Of a stretch of DNA of 64,000 nucleotides, positions 28,100-37,848 are shown piece after piece; positions within the stretch are counted from its first letter, which is position 1, and every line of letters begins with the position of its first letter. Below the pieces are notes generated by a model, which was given only the letters and a program-made list of their open reading frames with translations, was not told where the DNA came from and made no database searches. The stretch lies in NCBI RefSeq assembly GCF_003610235.1, contig NZ_RAPR01000001.1, positions 5,394,001-5,458,000 of the forward strand, in the 5' to 3' direction. Origin of the DNA: Catellatospora citrea (GTDB taxonomy: Bacteria > Actinomycetota > Actinomycetes > Mycobacteriales > Micromonosporaceae). The translations under genes were made by a program, and so were the position numbers.

Positions 28100-28957
28100 A
28101 TGAACGGCCGCGCGACGCTGACCCCAGGCAAGCTCTCCCCGTGGCGGGAGGTGCCCGCCCACATCCCCCGCCCCGAGTACGTCGGCCGCAAGCAGCCGAA
28201 GCGCTGGGACGGCCCGCTCACCCAGGACGCCGAGTCCATCGAGAAGATGCGGGTCGCGGGGCGGATCGCGGCGCAGGCGGTGCAGCTCGCCGGGGAGCAC
28301 TGCAAGCCGGGGGTCACCACCGACGAGATCGACCGCCTGGTGCACGAGTTCCTGCTCGACCATGACGCCTACCCGTCGACCCTGGGCTACAAGGGCTTCC
28401 CCAAGTCCTGCTGCACCAGCCTCAACGAGGTCATCTGCCACGGCATCCCGGACTCGACCGTGATCGAGGACGGCGACATCATCAACGTCGACGTGACGGC
28501 CTTCAAGGACGGGGTGCACGGCGACACCGACGCGACGTTCTGCGTCGGCGACGTCGCCGAGGAGGCCCGGCTGCTGGTCGAGCGCACCCACGAGGCCATG
28601 ATGCGGGGCATCAAGGCCGTCGCGCCGGGCCGCCCGATCAACGTGATCGGCCGGGTCATCGAGTCGTACGCCAAGCGCTTCGGCTACGGCGTGGTGCGCG
28701 ACTTCGGCGGGCACGGCATCGGCCAGTCCTTCCACAGCGGACTGTTCGTCCCGCACTACGACAACCCGAACGCCGACACCATCATGGTGCCGGGCATGAC
28801 GTTCACCATCGAGCCCATGATCACGCTCGGCTCCATCGCGTACGAGACCTGGCGCGACTCCTGGACGGTGGTCACCAAGGACCGCCGCTGGACCGCCCAG
28901 TTCGAGCACACGCTGGTGGTCACCGAGTCCGGCGCGGACATCCTGACCCTGCCGTGA
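28100..28957 (+). CDS. map: Methionine aminopeptidase, type I
   Basis: 285 residues; ATG 7 nt after TAGAGT (28087-28092), pointing to a leaderless start. It removes N-terminal Met from nascent proteins. Metal ligands of the pita-bread fold are in [21 protein letters not shown] (Asp-Asp), [10 protein letters not shown] (His), TIEPM (Glu) and QFEHTLVVT (Glu). The N-terminal extension ([11 protein letters not shown]) is the MetAP1c-type linker typical of actinobacterial MapB. Confidence 0.97.
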   Translation: MNGRATLTPGKLSPWREVPAHIPRPEYVGRKQPKRWDGPLTQDAESIEKMRVAGRIAAQAVQLAGEHCKPGVTTDEIDRLVHEFLLDHDAYPSTLGYKGFPKSCCTSLNEVICHGIPDSTVIEDGDIINVDVTAFKDGVHGDTDATFCVGDVAEEARLLVERTHEAMMRGIKAVAPGRPINVIGRVIESYAKRFGYGVVRDFGGHGIGQSFHSGLFVPHYDNPNADTIMVPGMTFTIEPMITLGSIAYETWRDSWTVVTKDRRWTAQFEHTLVVTESGADILTLP

Positions 28958-29745
28958 ACCCCGACAAGCCCGACCCCGCCGTGACCGCCGAGAGCGGCGC
29001 GCGCCCGGTCGGGCCCGTGCCGGCCGACGGCGGTGCCCAGCCCGCGGCCCTGAAGCCGATCGACCACGAGCACGCGGACGTCTCCGGCGGCTGGCTGCGC
29101 GCGGCGACGTTCGGCGCGATGGACGGGCTGGTCACCAACATCGGCCTGATCGCGGGTGTGGGCGGCGCCGGGGTCAGCGCGCACACCGTCGTGCTCACCG
29201 GTGTGGCGGGGCTGGTCGCCGGAGCCATCTCGATGGGGCTGGGCGAGTACGCCAGCGTGCGCACCGCCAACGAGCAGATCGAGGCCGAGGTCGCCAAGGA
29301 GCGCCGGGAACTGCGGCACAATCCGGCCGCGGAGGCCGCCGAGCTGGCCCAGCGCTGGATCGACCGGGGCATCTCGCCCGAACTGGCCCGGCAGCTCGCC
29401 GAAGACCTGCGCACCCAGCCCGACGAGGCCCTGCGCATGCACGTACGCGAAGAGCTCGGCATCGACCCCGACAGCAAACCGAGCCCCTGGACGGCGGCGA
29501 TCTCCTCGTTCGTCTGCTTCTCGGTAGGCGCCCTGATCCCGCTGCTCAGCTACCTGTTCGGCAGCGAGTCGCTGTGGCTCGCCCTCGGCATCGGCGGCCT
29601 CGGCCTGTTCATCGTCGGCGCCCTCACCGCCCGCTTCACCCGCCGCCGCTGGTGGGTCGCCGGCCTGCGGCAACTCCTCCTCGGCGCGGCAGCCGCCGGC
29701 GCCACCTACCTCATCGGCTCCGCCATCGGCGTCAACGCCGCCTGA
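28954..29745 (+). CDS. VIT1/CCC1-family metal transporter
   Basis: 263 residues; GTG overlaps the map stop. Membrane block 1 is [20 protein letters not shown] and [20 protein letters not shown], block 2 is [21 protein letters not shown] and the two last helices end at 263. Between them is the cytoplasmic metal-binding helix pair ([27 protein letters not shown]). VIT proteins move Fe2+/Mn2+, in eukaryotes into vacuoles; the bacterial direction is probably export. Followed after 3 bp by a hairpin. Confidence 0.94.
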   Translation: MNPDKPDPAVTAESGARPVGPVPADGGAQPAALKPIDHEHADVSGGWLRAATFGAMDGLVTNIGLIAGVGGAGVSAHTVVLTGVAGLVAGAISMGLGEYASVRTANEQIEAEVAKERRELRHNPAAEAAELAQRWIDRGISPELARQLAEDLRTQPDEALRMHVREELGIDPDSKPSPWTAAISSFVCFSVGALIPLLSYLFGSESLWLALGIGGLGLFIVGALTARFTRRRWWVAGLRQLLLGAAAAGATYLIGSAIGVNAA

Positions 29746-29748
29746 AGG

Positions 29749-29790
29749 AAGGGCACCTTCACATCGCTATACGTAGCGGAAGGTGCCCTT
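29749..29790. repeat. Intergenic inverted repeat, family A (copy 1)
   Basis: AAGGGCACCTTC (29749-29760) pairs perfectly with GAAGGTGCCCTT (29779-29790), with inner CGCTA/TAGCG pairing (29765-29769 with 29774-29778). It lies 3 bp after the VIT stop, between convergent genes. Its reverse complement is the exact 42-bp sequence rebuilt by removing the IS30 at 30585-31877. Confidence 0.85.
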
Positions 29791-29827
29791 GTTAACGCTC
29801 CGAGGCCCTGACCTGGGCGGCAGCGGG

Positions 29828-30286
29828 TCAGCGGGGGACGAGGCTGAAGATCCGGATCACGCGGTTCGAGGCGCGCTCCTGGTAGGTCTGGTAGGCGGGC
29901 CATACCGTCAGCAGCAGCTGCCACAGGCGTTCGCGCTCGGCGCCGTCGGCGAGCACGCCGCGTACCGGGAGCTCGCGTCCGTCGAGGGTGACCACCGCGT
30001 CCGGCGTGGCGAGCAGGTTCACCGACCACGCCGGGTGGCCCTGCTGGCCCCAGTTGGAGCCGATCACCACGAAGTTCTCGCCGTCGGGCACGTACAGCAG
30101 CGGTTGGGTCCGCGGCTGGCCGGACTTGCGGCCGGTGGTGGTGAGGATGAGCGTGGGCAGCAGGCCCAGCGCCACGACCCGTCCCTTGGTCAGCTTGGCG
30201 ACCGCGCGGTCGGCCGGGACGAGGAACCTGCCCATGCGGGCGAACCAACGGCGATGGCCCAGGTAACGGGCGAGGCGGGGCAGCAT
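29828..30286 (-). CDS. F420H2-dependent (Ddn-type) nitroreductase/quinone reductase family protein
   Basis: 152 residues from ATG at 30286 (GTG 30292 and TTG 30304 are in-frame alternatives with no clear ribosome site). Ddn-family landmarks: LILTTTGRKSGQPRTQPLLYVPDGENFVVIGSNWG and HPAWSVNLLATPDAVVTLDG, ending YQTYQERASNRVIRIFSLVPR. Family members bind deazaflavin F420 and reduce quinones or nitroaromatics. Alone between repeats; no local F420 gene. Confidence 0.9.
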   Translation of the reverse strand: MLPRLARYLGHRRWFARMGRFLVPADRAVAKLTKGRVVALGLLPTLILTTTGRKSGQPRTQPLLYVPDGENFVVIGSNWGQQGHPAWSVNLLATPDAVVTLDGRELPVRGVLADGAERERLWQLLLTVWPAYQTYQERASNRVIRIFSLVPR

Positions 30287-30387
30287 CGGCACAGTGTGCC
30301 GCAACCGCCCGACCTACGAAAGACCACAACCCGACCCCGCCCGCACCGACCTCCCCACCAACCCGGGCGGGCCGGCGCCTCTTCTCA

Positions 30388-30445
30388 CAGTTTCGGGGAA
30401 AGTGCAGCAACGGCCGAGGCCGAAGGCGCAGTTTCCCCGAAACTG
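30388..30445. repeat. Nested palindromic repeat, family D (copy 2)
   Basis: Arms 30388-30407 and 30426-30445 match at 17 of 20 positions; core CAGTTTCGGGGAAA, the same core as the repeat at 21530-21597. Lies in the 30287-30617 gap, which otherwise holds only the 21-bp tandem repeat and the start of the IS30-split hairpin. Confidence 0.7.
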
Positions 30446-30465
30446 GACCTTCGGCCCGACCGGCC

Positions 30466-30505
30466 GCAAGCGTTCCGACGTCGGGCGCAAGCGTTCCGAC
30501 GTCGG
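30466..30505. repeat. Two-copy tandem repeat, 21-bp period
   Basis: GCAAGCGTTCCGACGTCGG occurs at 30466-30484 and again at 30487-30505, exact copies. Probably a local slippage duplication; no gene overlaps it. Confidence 0.75.
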
Positions 30506-30584
30506 TTGTTGCATCGCACCCATCGCATCCGTCCAGGTCACGGCGGAGTGGCGTTAAGAAGGGCACCTTCCGCTACGTATAGCG

Positions 30585-31877
30585 GGTGGATTCCGGTGGT
30601 CGTTGCAACACTGCTGGTTAGTTGGTGGTGCTGAGTAGTTTGGCGAATCGCTCGGCTGGGGTGTCCCAGCCGAGCGTTTTGCGTGGGCGTGAGTTGAGTT
30701 CGGCGGCGACGGCGGCGAGGTGTTCGGCGCTGTGTGTGGACAGGTCTGTTCCTTTGGGGAAGTACTGGCGTAGCAGACCGTTGGTGTTCTCGTTGGAGCC
30801 TCGCTGCCAGGGTGAGTGGGGTTCGCAGAAGTAGACGGGCATGTCGGCGATGGTGGCGAACTGGTGGTGTAGTGCCATCTCGGCGCCTTGGTCCCAGGTC
30901 AGGGACCGTTTGAGGTGGTTGGGCAGGGTCGCGATGGTGGCTAGGAGCCCGTCTCGGACGTGGGCGGCGGTGCGGCCGTCGGGCAGGTGGACGAGCAGGA
31001 CGTAGCGGGTGGCGCGCTCGACGAGGGTGCCGATCGCCGAGCCGTTGTCCTTGCCGATGACCAGGTCGCCTTCCCAGTGTCCGGGTACGGCGCGGTCGTC
31101 GGCCTCGGCGGGCCGGTCGCTGATCATGATCATGGGGGTGGTGAAGCGTGACTGGCGCTGGTCGGGTTGGCGGCGGGGGCGGCGCAGTGCGCGGCCGGTG
31201 CGTAGCGCGGTGGTCAGCTCCCGGCGCAACGCGCCCCGGCCCTGGACGTACAGCGCCTGGTAGATCGTTTCGTGGGTCACGTGCAGCTCGTCTCGGTCGG
31301 GAAAGTCGCGGCGTAGCCGCCGGCTGATCTGTTCGGGGCTGCATCTGCGTTCGAGCATGGCCTCGATCAGGGCCCGCAGCACGGGACTGGCTTCGATTTT
31401 GCCGGTCTTGGGTCGTGGGCGGCGCTGCTCGGCCCGGTCGTGGGCGGCGTGTGGCCGGTAGCCGGTTTCGGGGTGGCTGTTGCGGGCGACTTCTCGGCTC
31501 AGCGTCGACGGGCTTCGTCCCATCGACGCGGCGATCGTCCGCAGGCTGGCCCCTTCGCGCAGCAGGTCGGCAAGGGTGATCCGCTCGTCGATCGACAGAT
31601 ACCGCGCGGATACGCCACGGCGGGCAGCAGACCGCTGTGTGGTCTGCTGCCCGCCGTTGTCGCTGGTTCTGCCATGCCGCCACCGGTAACCGGTGGCGCG
31701 GTTGACTCCCACGGCCCGACAGGCCTCGCTCGTGCCCACGCCCTGAGCAACGAGAGACAGGTACGCCTCACGCTCAGCGTGCAGTTTCTTACGGCCCTGC
31801 GGGACCCGGCTAGCTCGGATCTCGAACACTGCAACCCCTGAAACGATCAGGTGTTGCAACGATGCCTAGAACCCAAG
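30585..31877 (-). mobile_element. IS30-family insertion sequence (copy 1), 1293 bp
   Basis: Ends are deduced from the split hairpin and a 3-bp duplication GCG (30582-30584 and 31878-31880). Imperfect terminal inverted repeats of about 27 bp share the block TCGTTGCAACAC (left 30600-30611, with the right copy as its reverse complement about 31852-31863). It carries a full-length IS30-type transposase in the minus direction. Confidence 0.88.
30618..31829 (-). CDS. IS30-family transposase (DDE type), intact
   Basis: 403 residues from GTG at 31829 with AGGGG upstream (a TTG at 31859 would extend into the terminal repeat). N-terminal helix-turn-helix segments (TSEACRAVGVNRATGYRW and ASLRTIAASMGRSPSTLSRE) bind the ends. 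The catalytic triad is in GHWEGDLVIGK (D), SLTWDQGAEM (D) and SPWQRGSNENTNGLLRQYFP (E), the last being the IS30 signature. No frameshift, so it may be active. It is only distantly similar to the second IS30 transposase at 44074-45192. Confidence 0.95.
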   Translation of the reverse strand: MFEIRASRVPQGRKKLHAEREAYLSLVAQGVGTSEACRAVGVNRATGYRWRHGRTSDNGGQQTTQRSAARRGVSARYLSIDERITLADLLREGASLRTIAASMGRSPSTLSREVARNSHPETGYRPHAAHDRAEQRRPRPKTGKIEASPVLRALIEAMLERRCSPEQISRRLRRDFPDRDELHVTHETIYQALYVQGRGALRRELTTALRTGRALRRPRRQPDQRQSRFTTPMIMISDRPAEADDRAVPGHWEGDLVIGKDNGSAIGTLVERATRYVLLVHLPDGRTAAHVRDGLLATIATLPNHLKRSLTWDQGAEMALHHQFATIADMPVYFCEPHSPWQRGSNENTNGLLRQYFPKGTDLSTHSAEHLAAVAAELNSRPRKTLGWDTPAERFAKLLSTTN

Positions 31878-31902
31878 GCGATGTGAAGGTGCCCTTCCTT
31901 TC

Positions 31903-34583
31903 CTACAGGCGGCGTTCGATGGGGAGGCGGGAGCGGGTGAGCAGGCCTGCGCCGGCCATGGCGATCAGCGGGACGGCCAGCACGATGGCGATGGTCTCCC
32001 AGGGCAGGAACAGGCGCATCGGGGCTTCGCCGAACCGGATGTAGTCGCCGCCCGCGTTGAGCGCGGCGATCAGCACGGCCGTGGTGCCCAGGCCGGCTAT
32101 CACCCCGAGCACGGCGCCCAAGCCGGAGATCACCCCGGACTGGCTCAGCGACAGCAGCCGGCGCACCCGCGGGCTGGCCCCGACGGCGCCGAGGGTGGCC
32201 AGGTCGGCCCGGCCGTCCGCGGCGGCCAGTCCGGTGGCGATGCCCGCGGCGCCCAGTGCGACAAGCGCCGCGACCAGGCCGAGGATCCAGACGATCGGGT
32301 CCTCGCGGTACTGGGCTCCCTGCTCGACCTCCACGCCGAGGTCTGTGCCCACGGCGTGCACGGCTCCGTTGAGCCGCTCGGTCTCCTCGGCGGAGGCCAC
32401 GTGCCCGACGGTGGCGATCACCATGTCGCGGCGTACGCCCAGCCCGAGCCGCTGGATCAGGGCGGGTGTGGCCACGGCGAACGCGGCGGTCTGCGTACCG
32501 GCCGGCAGTGCCGTGGCGGGCACCGTCACCGCCGGCCGATCGGCCGGATCCTGCTGCGCCCGCTGCGCGGTCGGCTCCTGCCACTCGGTCACGATGACCG
32601 ACACCGCGCCGCCGCTGATGTAGCGGGGATCGGCGACCACCAGGCCGCCCGCTGCCAGCGTCTGCCGGGCCTGGGCCAGGGCGGCCGCGGGCGCGCCGCT
32701 GATCGCCTCCAGGGCCGCCGCGTCGTCGACGACCGCGAACTGGATCGAGCCGATGCCCCGCTCCCACGCGCAGCGCGCGTCCTCGAGCGCGGCCAGATCC
32801 CGCTGCTCGGTGGTGATGTCGTGGCCGGACGAGACCGGACAGCGCGCGGCGGGCGGCATGTCGAGGCGCAGCGAGCAGCCGCGCCCCTCGGCCGGGTCCA
32901 CGCAGACGGGAGACTGCAGCACGTGCGCCCGCGCGCCGGGCAGCACCTGGCGCACCGCTTCCTGCACCCGGACCAGGTCCGGTGGCGCAGCGGTGTCCGG
33001 CGCGTTCTGCCGCACCAGCACGTTGCCGACCGGCATCCTCGGCTCGTAGCTGTCGAACCGCTGCTGCTCGTCGCTGCCGACGAACGCGCCGATGGCGACC
33101 GCCCCGGCGACCGCGGCCATCACGGCCGAGATCGCGGGCGCGGCCGAGCCGCGGTTGCGGGCGGTGTCGCGCAGCGCGATCCGAGGCGCGAGCGGCAGCC
33201 ACCGTCCGGCCCGGGCGATGAGCCCGACGAGTGACGGGGTGAGCAGCACCAGGCCGAGTTCGCCGAGCACCAGGCCGGCCATGATGGCGGTGGTCCCGCC
33301 GATCCCCGCGCCGGCGACGGCGATCGCCGCGCCGCCCGCCGCGAGCACCGTGCCGAGGGTGATCCAGCGTTTGCGGGACCGGGTGACGCCCCGGCGCCCC
33401 GCGAGCACGGTGATCACGCTCTGCCGCGCGGCGGTGAACGCGGGCACCATCGCGGCGGCCAGGCCCGCGCCGACCGCGAGCAGCACCACGCCGAGCTGGG
33501 CGGCCGGGAAGATCCGCAGGCCCCCGGCCCGGGCGTGGACCAGGTACTGCTCGAACAGCGGCAGGGTGAGCACGGCCACGGTGACGCCGAGCGCGACGGC
33601 GGCGATCGCCGCGCCGAGCCCCAGCACCACGCCGTCGGCCAGCACGATGCGCCGCAGGTGGGCGGGGGTTCCGCCGGCGGCGGCGACCAGCGCCAGGTCG
33701 CGGCTGCGCCGCCGCGCTCCGACGGCGAAGGCCGGACCCGCCAGCAGCACGACCTCCAGCATGATCAGTACGACCATGATCGCGCCGAGAGCGACCTCCT
33801 CGACCTGGTGGCGGTCCACGTAGTCGTCCACGGGGACGGCCGGCGGGTCGAGGGCCACCGCCCGGCTCCGGACGATGAGGCCGTGCTCGTTGAGCTGCTG
33901 CACGTCGGCCCACAGCACCGGGGACGGGGTGTCGACCAGCCAGTCGACCGGCGGCGGGAGGACACCCGGCCGGAAGACGACGGTCTCGTACAGCGAGCTC
34001 GGGAGCTCGACGACGGCGGTGACGGTGTACGTGTACTCGGGGTTCGCCGTGCGGATCTTCCCGCCGACGCCCACCCCCAGCCGGTCGGCCAGCCCTTCGT
34101 TGAGCGCGACCTCGTCGGCGCGAGCGGGCGCGACGCCCGACAGCAGCTCCACGAACCCGCTCAGGCGGGGATCGGCCAGGTCGACCCCGCGGGCGCTGAC
34201 GCCGCCGATGCCGTTCGGGGTGAACACGTCGACACCGCCCTCGGCGACCTGGCTGACCGTCGACCCGGCGGGCAGCACCGCCAGCAGCTCGGCCGCGGTC
34301 GGCGGCGACTCGCGCATCCTGCCGGTGCTGGAGTAGCCGTTGCCCAACGGGGGCTGGGTGACCGGGCCGTCGGCGACCCACTCGACCTGCGCGTCGTACT
34401 GCCCGATCTGGCGGGTCAGCTCCTCGACGGGCGTGAGCTGGTGCATGTCGTAGGCGGCCGCGACGAACGACATCATCGCGACCGGCAATCCGATCATGGC
34501 GATGACCAGGGCGGAGCGGCCCCGAGAGCGCAGTGCCTCCCGGCGTGCCATGCGCAGCGCGGGAGCCCAGGCCCGCAGCCACC

Positions 34584-34587
<4 letters not shown>
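31903..34587 (-). CDS. FtsX-like ABC transporter permease, large
   Basis: 894 residues; ATG 34587 (MRWLRAWAPALRMARREALR), overlapping the ATPase gene stop. The topology is that of actinobacterial FtsX/MacB-type permeases with two FtsX domains: a first helix (about 25-46), a large extracytoplasmic domain (about 50-260), a helix block (270-500), a second extracytoplasmic domain (510-740) and three final helices. Such systems usually extract lipids, export lipoproteins or peptides, or act in antimicrobial-peptide resistance. Target unknown; the operon with PadR and the ATPase suggests an inducible membrane-stress pump. Confidence 0.92.
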
Positions 34588-35299
<712 letters not shown>

Positions 35300-35303
<4 letters not shown>

Positions 35304-35863
35304 CGCCGGGCCTCCCGGGGGGTGTCGTCGTGCGACGGCAGCGGGGCGGCGACGGGCTTCTCGTACCGCACCAGGGCCGTCTCGCAGTGGTCGAGCCAGC
35401 GCAGCTCGGCCTCGGACTGGAAGATCATCGCCTCGAGCACGAGCCGCCAGGGCAGCTCGGCGTCGGTGCGCTTGAGCCGGGTGTACTCCTGCAGCGCGCG
35501 CATCGTCGCGCTGCGCTGGGACTGCACCACCGCCTGCACGTCGATGCCCGGCGTGGTGATGGCGAGCGCGAGCTTGATGGCCAGCTCGTCGCGGGGCCGG
35601 TCGGCGCGGGCGATCGGGGTGGCGAACCAGAGCGCGAGTTCGGCGCGCCCCTCCCCGGTGATCTCGTAGGGGCGCTGCCCCCCGTCGTTCTCCGGCAGCG
35701 CACGGACGAGGCCGTCACGTTCGAGGCGGTTGAGGGTGGTGTAGACCTGGCCGATGTTGAGCGGCCAGGTGGAGCCGGTCGAGTCCTCGAACTCGGCCCG
35801 CAGCTGGTAGCCGTAGCGGGGACCGCGTTCGAGCAGGGCGAGCAAACCATGCCGGATGGACAT
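35300..35863 (-). CDS. PadR-family regulator of the ABC operon
   Basis: 187 residues; ATG 35863. PadR winged helix: HGLLALLERGPRYGYQLRAEFE and PLNIGQVYTTLNRLERDGLV, then a PadR C-terminal helical domain. It opens the padR-ATPase-permease operon (all overlapping by 4 bp) and its promoter carries two palindromes, so it most likely represses its own operon. The start is 8 nt from the -10 box, so the message is probably leaderless. Confidence 0.94.
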
Positions 35864-35871
35864 AGCTACTG

Positions 35872-35900
35872 AGTATGCATACCCGGTATGCGGTTAGCAA
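35872..35900 (-). promoter_or_regulatory. Promoter with embedded PadR operator
   Basis: On the minus strand: TTGCTA (35895-35900), 17-bp spacer, CATACT (35872-35877). The palindromes GTATGCATAC (35873-35882) and CATACC-c-GGTATG (35878-35890) occupy the -10 and spacer, so PadR binding would block RNA polymerase. Motif symmetry is seen directly; the regulation is inferred from PadR family behaviour. Confidence 0.7.
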
Positions 35901-35932
35901 GACTGGTGCCGTGAACCGGTGGACAACGCCTG

Positions 35933-36370
35933 CTACTGGGTCTTGCGGCCCGGATACGACACGGTGGCGGGGGTGACGGCGGCGAGCTTGCGCCAGCGCG
36001 TGCCGCGTACCGCGGCATCGGTGTAGGCCAGCAGGATCTGGCGGCGCGCCTCGCCCTCGGCGTCGGCCAGTGCGGCCCGCCAGGTCGCCGCCACGCCGTC
36101 CTCGACGTAGGCCGCGAGCTTCAGCGCGTCGGCCGGTTTGGCCACCGGGAACGGCAGCGCGTAACCCGCCTGCGCGACGGGCGCGGTCGCCTTCAGGTCG
36201 GCGAGCTGCACCAACAGCGCGTCGCGCCGGGTCCGGTGCGTCTCCTCGCCGACCCGCGCCTCCTTCTGCCCGGTCTTGTCCAGCAGCACCCCGAACCGGG
36301 AGTACGCGAAGATCGCACTGTGCTCCGCACTCAGCGCGGCCTGCAGGCGCTCCACCAACTTCTCGCTCAT
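35933..36370 (-). CDS. Ferritin-like DUF4439-type protein
   Basis: 145 residues; ATG 36370 with GGAG upstream; the start codon lies inside the first copy of a 68-bp tandem repeat. The four-helix pattern (LVERLQAALSAEHSAIFAYSRFG, then HRTRRDALLVQLADL, ALKLAAYVEDGVAATW) carries His/Glu residues in the ferritin-like arrangement (SAEHSAI) typical of DUF4439. Iron or small-molecule binding is possible. It follows a lipoprotein of similar type, from which it is separated by the repeat. Function unknown. Confidence 0.8.
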   Translation of the reverse strand: MSEKLVERLQAALSAEHSAIFAYSRFGVLLDKTGQKEARVGEETHRTRRDALLVQLADLKATAPVAQAGYALPFPVAKPADALKLAAYVEDGVAATWRAALADAEGEARRQILLAYTDAAVRGTRWRKLAAVTPATVSYPGRKTQ

Positions 36371-36499
36371 GCCGTCTCCTCGCTGCGCTCGTCGGCGGCA
36401 TGGCCGAGGTTCATGATTCGCTCGCTGCGCTCGCTCATGCCGTCTCCTCGCTGCGCTCGTCGGCGGCATGGCCGAGGTTCATGATTCGCTCGCTGCGCT
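36364..36499. repeat. 68-bp perfect tandem duplication
   Basis: 36364-36431 and 36432-36499 are identical. The unit contains CTCGCTGCGCTCG twice and ends a few bases before a third, degenerate start (CGTCGGCGGCGCTGG). It separates the two ferritin-like genes and includes the DUF4439 start codon, so it may alter spacing or coupling in that pair. Confidence 0.9.
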
Positions 36500-36520
36500 C
36501 GTCGGCGGCGCTGGACGAGG

Positions 36521-37039
36521 TCATACCAGCACCTCCACGTGGGTGGCGCGGGCGGCGGCGATCTCGCCCACGAGCACGGCGCGGACCGCGGTGGTGGTCA
36601 CGCAGGCCTCCACCGCCTGCTTGGCGGCGGACACCTCGGCGGTGCGCAGGGTCTTGAGGATCGCCTTGCGGTCACCGGTGACCGGGGCGGCGGTGGCGGC
36701 GGTGAAGGCGCTCGGCGAGGGCCGCGGGCTCATGATCGCGTCCAGGGCGCCGGCGTGCGCGCGGTGCGCCTCGCGCAGCGGGGTCAGCAGCGTGGTGAGC
36801 GTGGTGTCGGCGGCCAGCGCGGCGTCGTACGCGGCGACCAGCGCGTGGGTGCCGGCCAGCAGGCCCATCAGCGCGTCCGGCGGGGGCGGCGCGTCCGGGG
36901 TGGGGTCGAGCAGGTCGCAACCGGCCAGCGCGGTCACGGTCGCGGCGGCCGTCGCCGTCATCGCACCGGCCCGCAGCAGCTGCCGTCGATTCGGTCGGGA
37001 GCCCCCCGACCAGCTATGATCATTTCCCCGCGTACGCAC
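36521..37039 (-). CDS. Ferritin-like lipoprotein, Tat/lipobox signal
   Basis: 172 residues from GTG 37039 with AGGGAG 9 nt upstream. The N-terminus has RRQLLRAGA and a lipobox LAGC (Cys about 41), so it is probably a Tat-exported lipoprotein. The mature part is helical (HALVAAYDAALAADTTLTTL, HRAHAGALDAIM) and fits a DUF4439/ferritin-like fold. It is transcribed with the smaller ferritin-like gene downstream, a pair that is common near rimP in actinomycetes as far as I recall. Confidence 0.75.
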   Translation of the reverse strand: MRTRGNDHSWSGGSRPNRRQLLRAGAMTATAAATVTALAGCDLLDPTPDAPPPPDALMGLLAGTHALVAAYDAALAADTTLTTLLTPLREAHRAHAGALDAIMSPRPSPSAFTAATAAPVTGDRKAILKTLRTAEVSAAKQAVEACVTTTAVRAVLVGEIAAARATHVEVLV

Positions 37040-37191
37040 CGCGCCAGTCTCCCTTATGACGGCCGCGGCTGCCACTCCTTGATCACGTGTCGAACGCCGC
37101 GCGCCGCGACCGCAGCGCGCCGCTGGTAGCTGCCGCGTGCTCGCGGGTTACGCTCTGCGCAGTCGATGAATCACCGAGAGGGGTGCCCCAG

Positions 37192-37848
37192 ATGGCTCAG
37201 CGTGGCCGTGCCACAGGACGTCAGGCGGGCCGGACGCCCGCCCGGGCGGCGGCACCGGCTCCGGCCAGGACCTCTCCGGCCGAACTGGCGGCGCGCCGCG
37301 CCCGGTTGCAGGCCGTGATCGACCCCGTGGTGGCCGGCACCGGCTACGACCTGGAGGAGCTGTCGGTCAAGCAGGTCGGCCGCCGGCACCTGGTCCGAGT
37401 GATCATCGATGGCGACGGCGGGGTCGGGCTCGACGCCATCGCCGAGGTCTCCCGCGCCGTGTCGCGGGCGCTGGACGAGGCCGAGGAGTCCGGCACAGAT
37501 CTGATCATGGGCGAGTACCAGTTGGAGGTCTCCTCGCCCGGGGTCGACCGGCCGCTGACCCTGCCGCGCCACTGGGCCCGCAACGCGGGCCGGCTGGTGA
37601 AGGTCAAGGCGGGGGACAAGACGCTGACCGGCCGCGTGCTCGCCGCCGACGCCGACGGGATCACCCTCGACGTGGACGGCAAGGAGCACGCGCTCGGCTA
37701 CGACGCGCTGGGCCCCGGACACGTCCAGGTCGAGTTCAAGCGCATGAATGAGATCTCCGATGAGGAGCTCGCGGAGTTCGACGACGACTCGTCCGACGAC
37801 GAGGAGCTCGACGACGACGAGCTGGACGATGAAGGGGAAGAGCGGTGA
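37192..37848 (+). CDS. rimP: Ribosome maturation factor RimP
   Basis: 218 residues; ATG with GAGAGGGG upstream. RimP (YlxS) is needed for 30S assembly. The core is [47 protein letters not shown] and RLVKVKAG. Longer than most RimP proteins because of a basic Ala/Pro-rich N-terminus (about 30 residues) and an acidic C-terminal tail ([18 protein letters not shown]). Coupled to nusA by 4 bp of overlap. Confidence 0.97.
   Translation: MAQRGRATGRQAGRTPARAAAPAPARTSPAELAARRARLQAVIDPVVAGTGYDLEELSVKQVGRRHLVRVIIDGDGGVGLDAIAEVSRAVSRALDEAEESGTDLIMGEYQLEVSSPGVDRPLTLPRHWARNAGRLVKVKAGDKTLTGRVLAADADGITLDVDGKEHALGYDALGPGHVQVEFKRMNEISDEELAEFDDDSSDDEELDDDELDDEGEER

Larger units (their letters stand above)
30559..31896. 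repeat. Family A hairpin (copy 2) split by the IS30 element
   Basis: Left part AAGGGCACCTTC...TAGCG is 30559-30584; right part GCGATGTGAAGGTGCCCTT is 31878-31896. Removing 30585-31877 and one GCG gives a continuous 42-bp sequence that is the exact reverse complement of the family A hairpin at 29749-29790. Confidence 0.85.
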
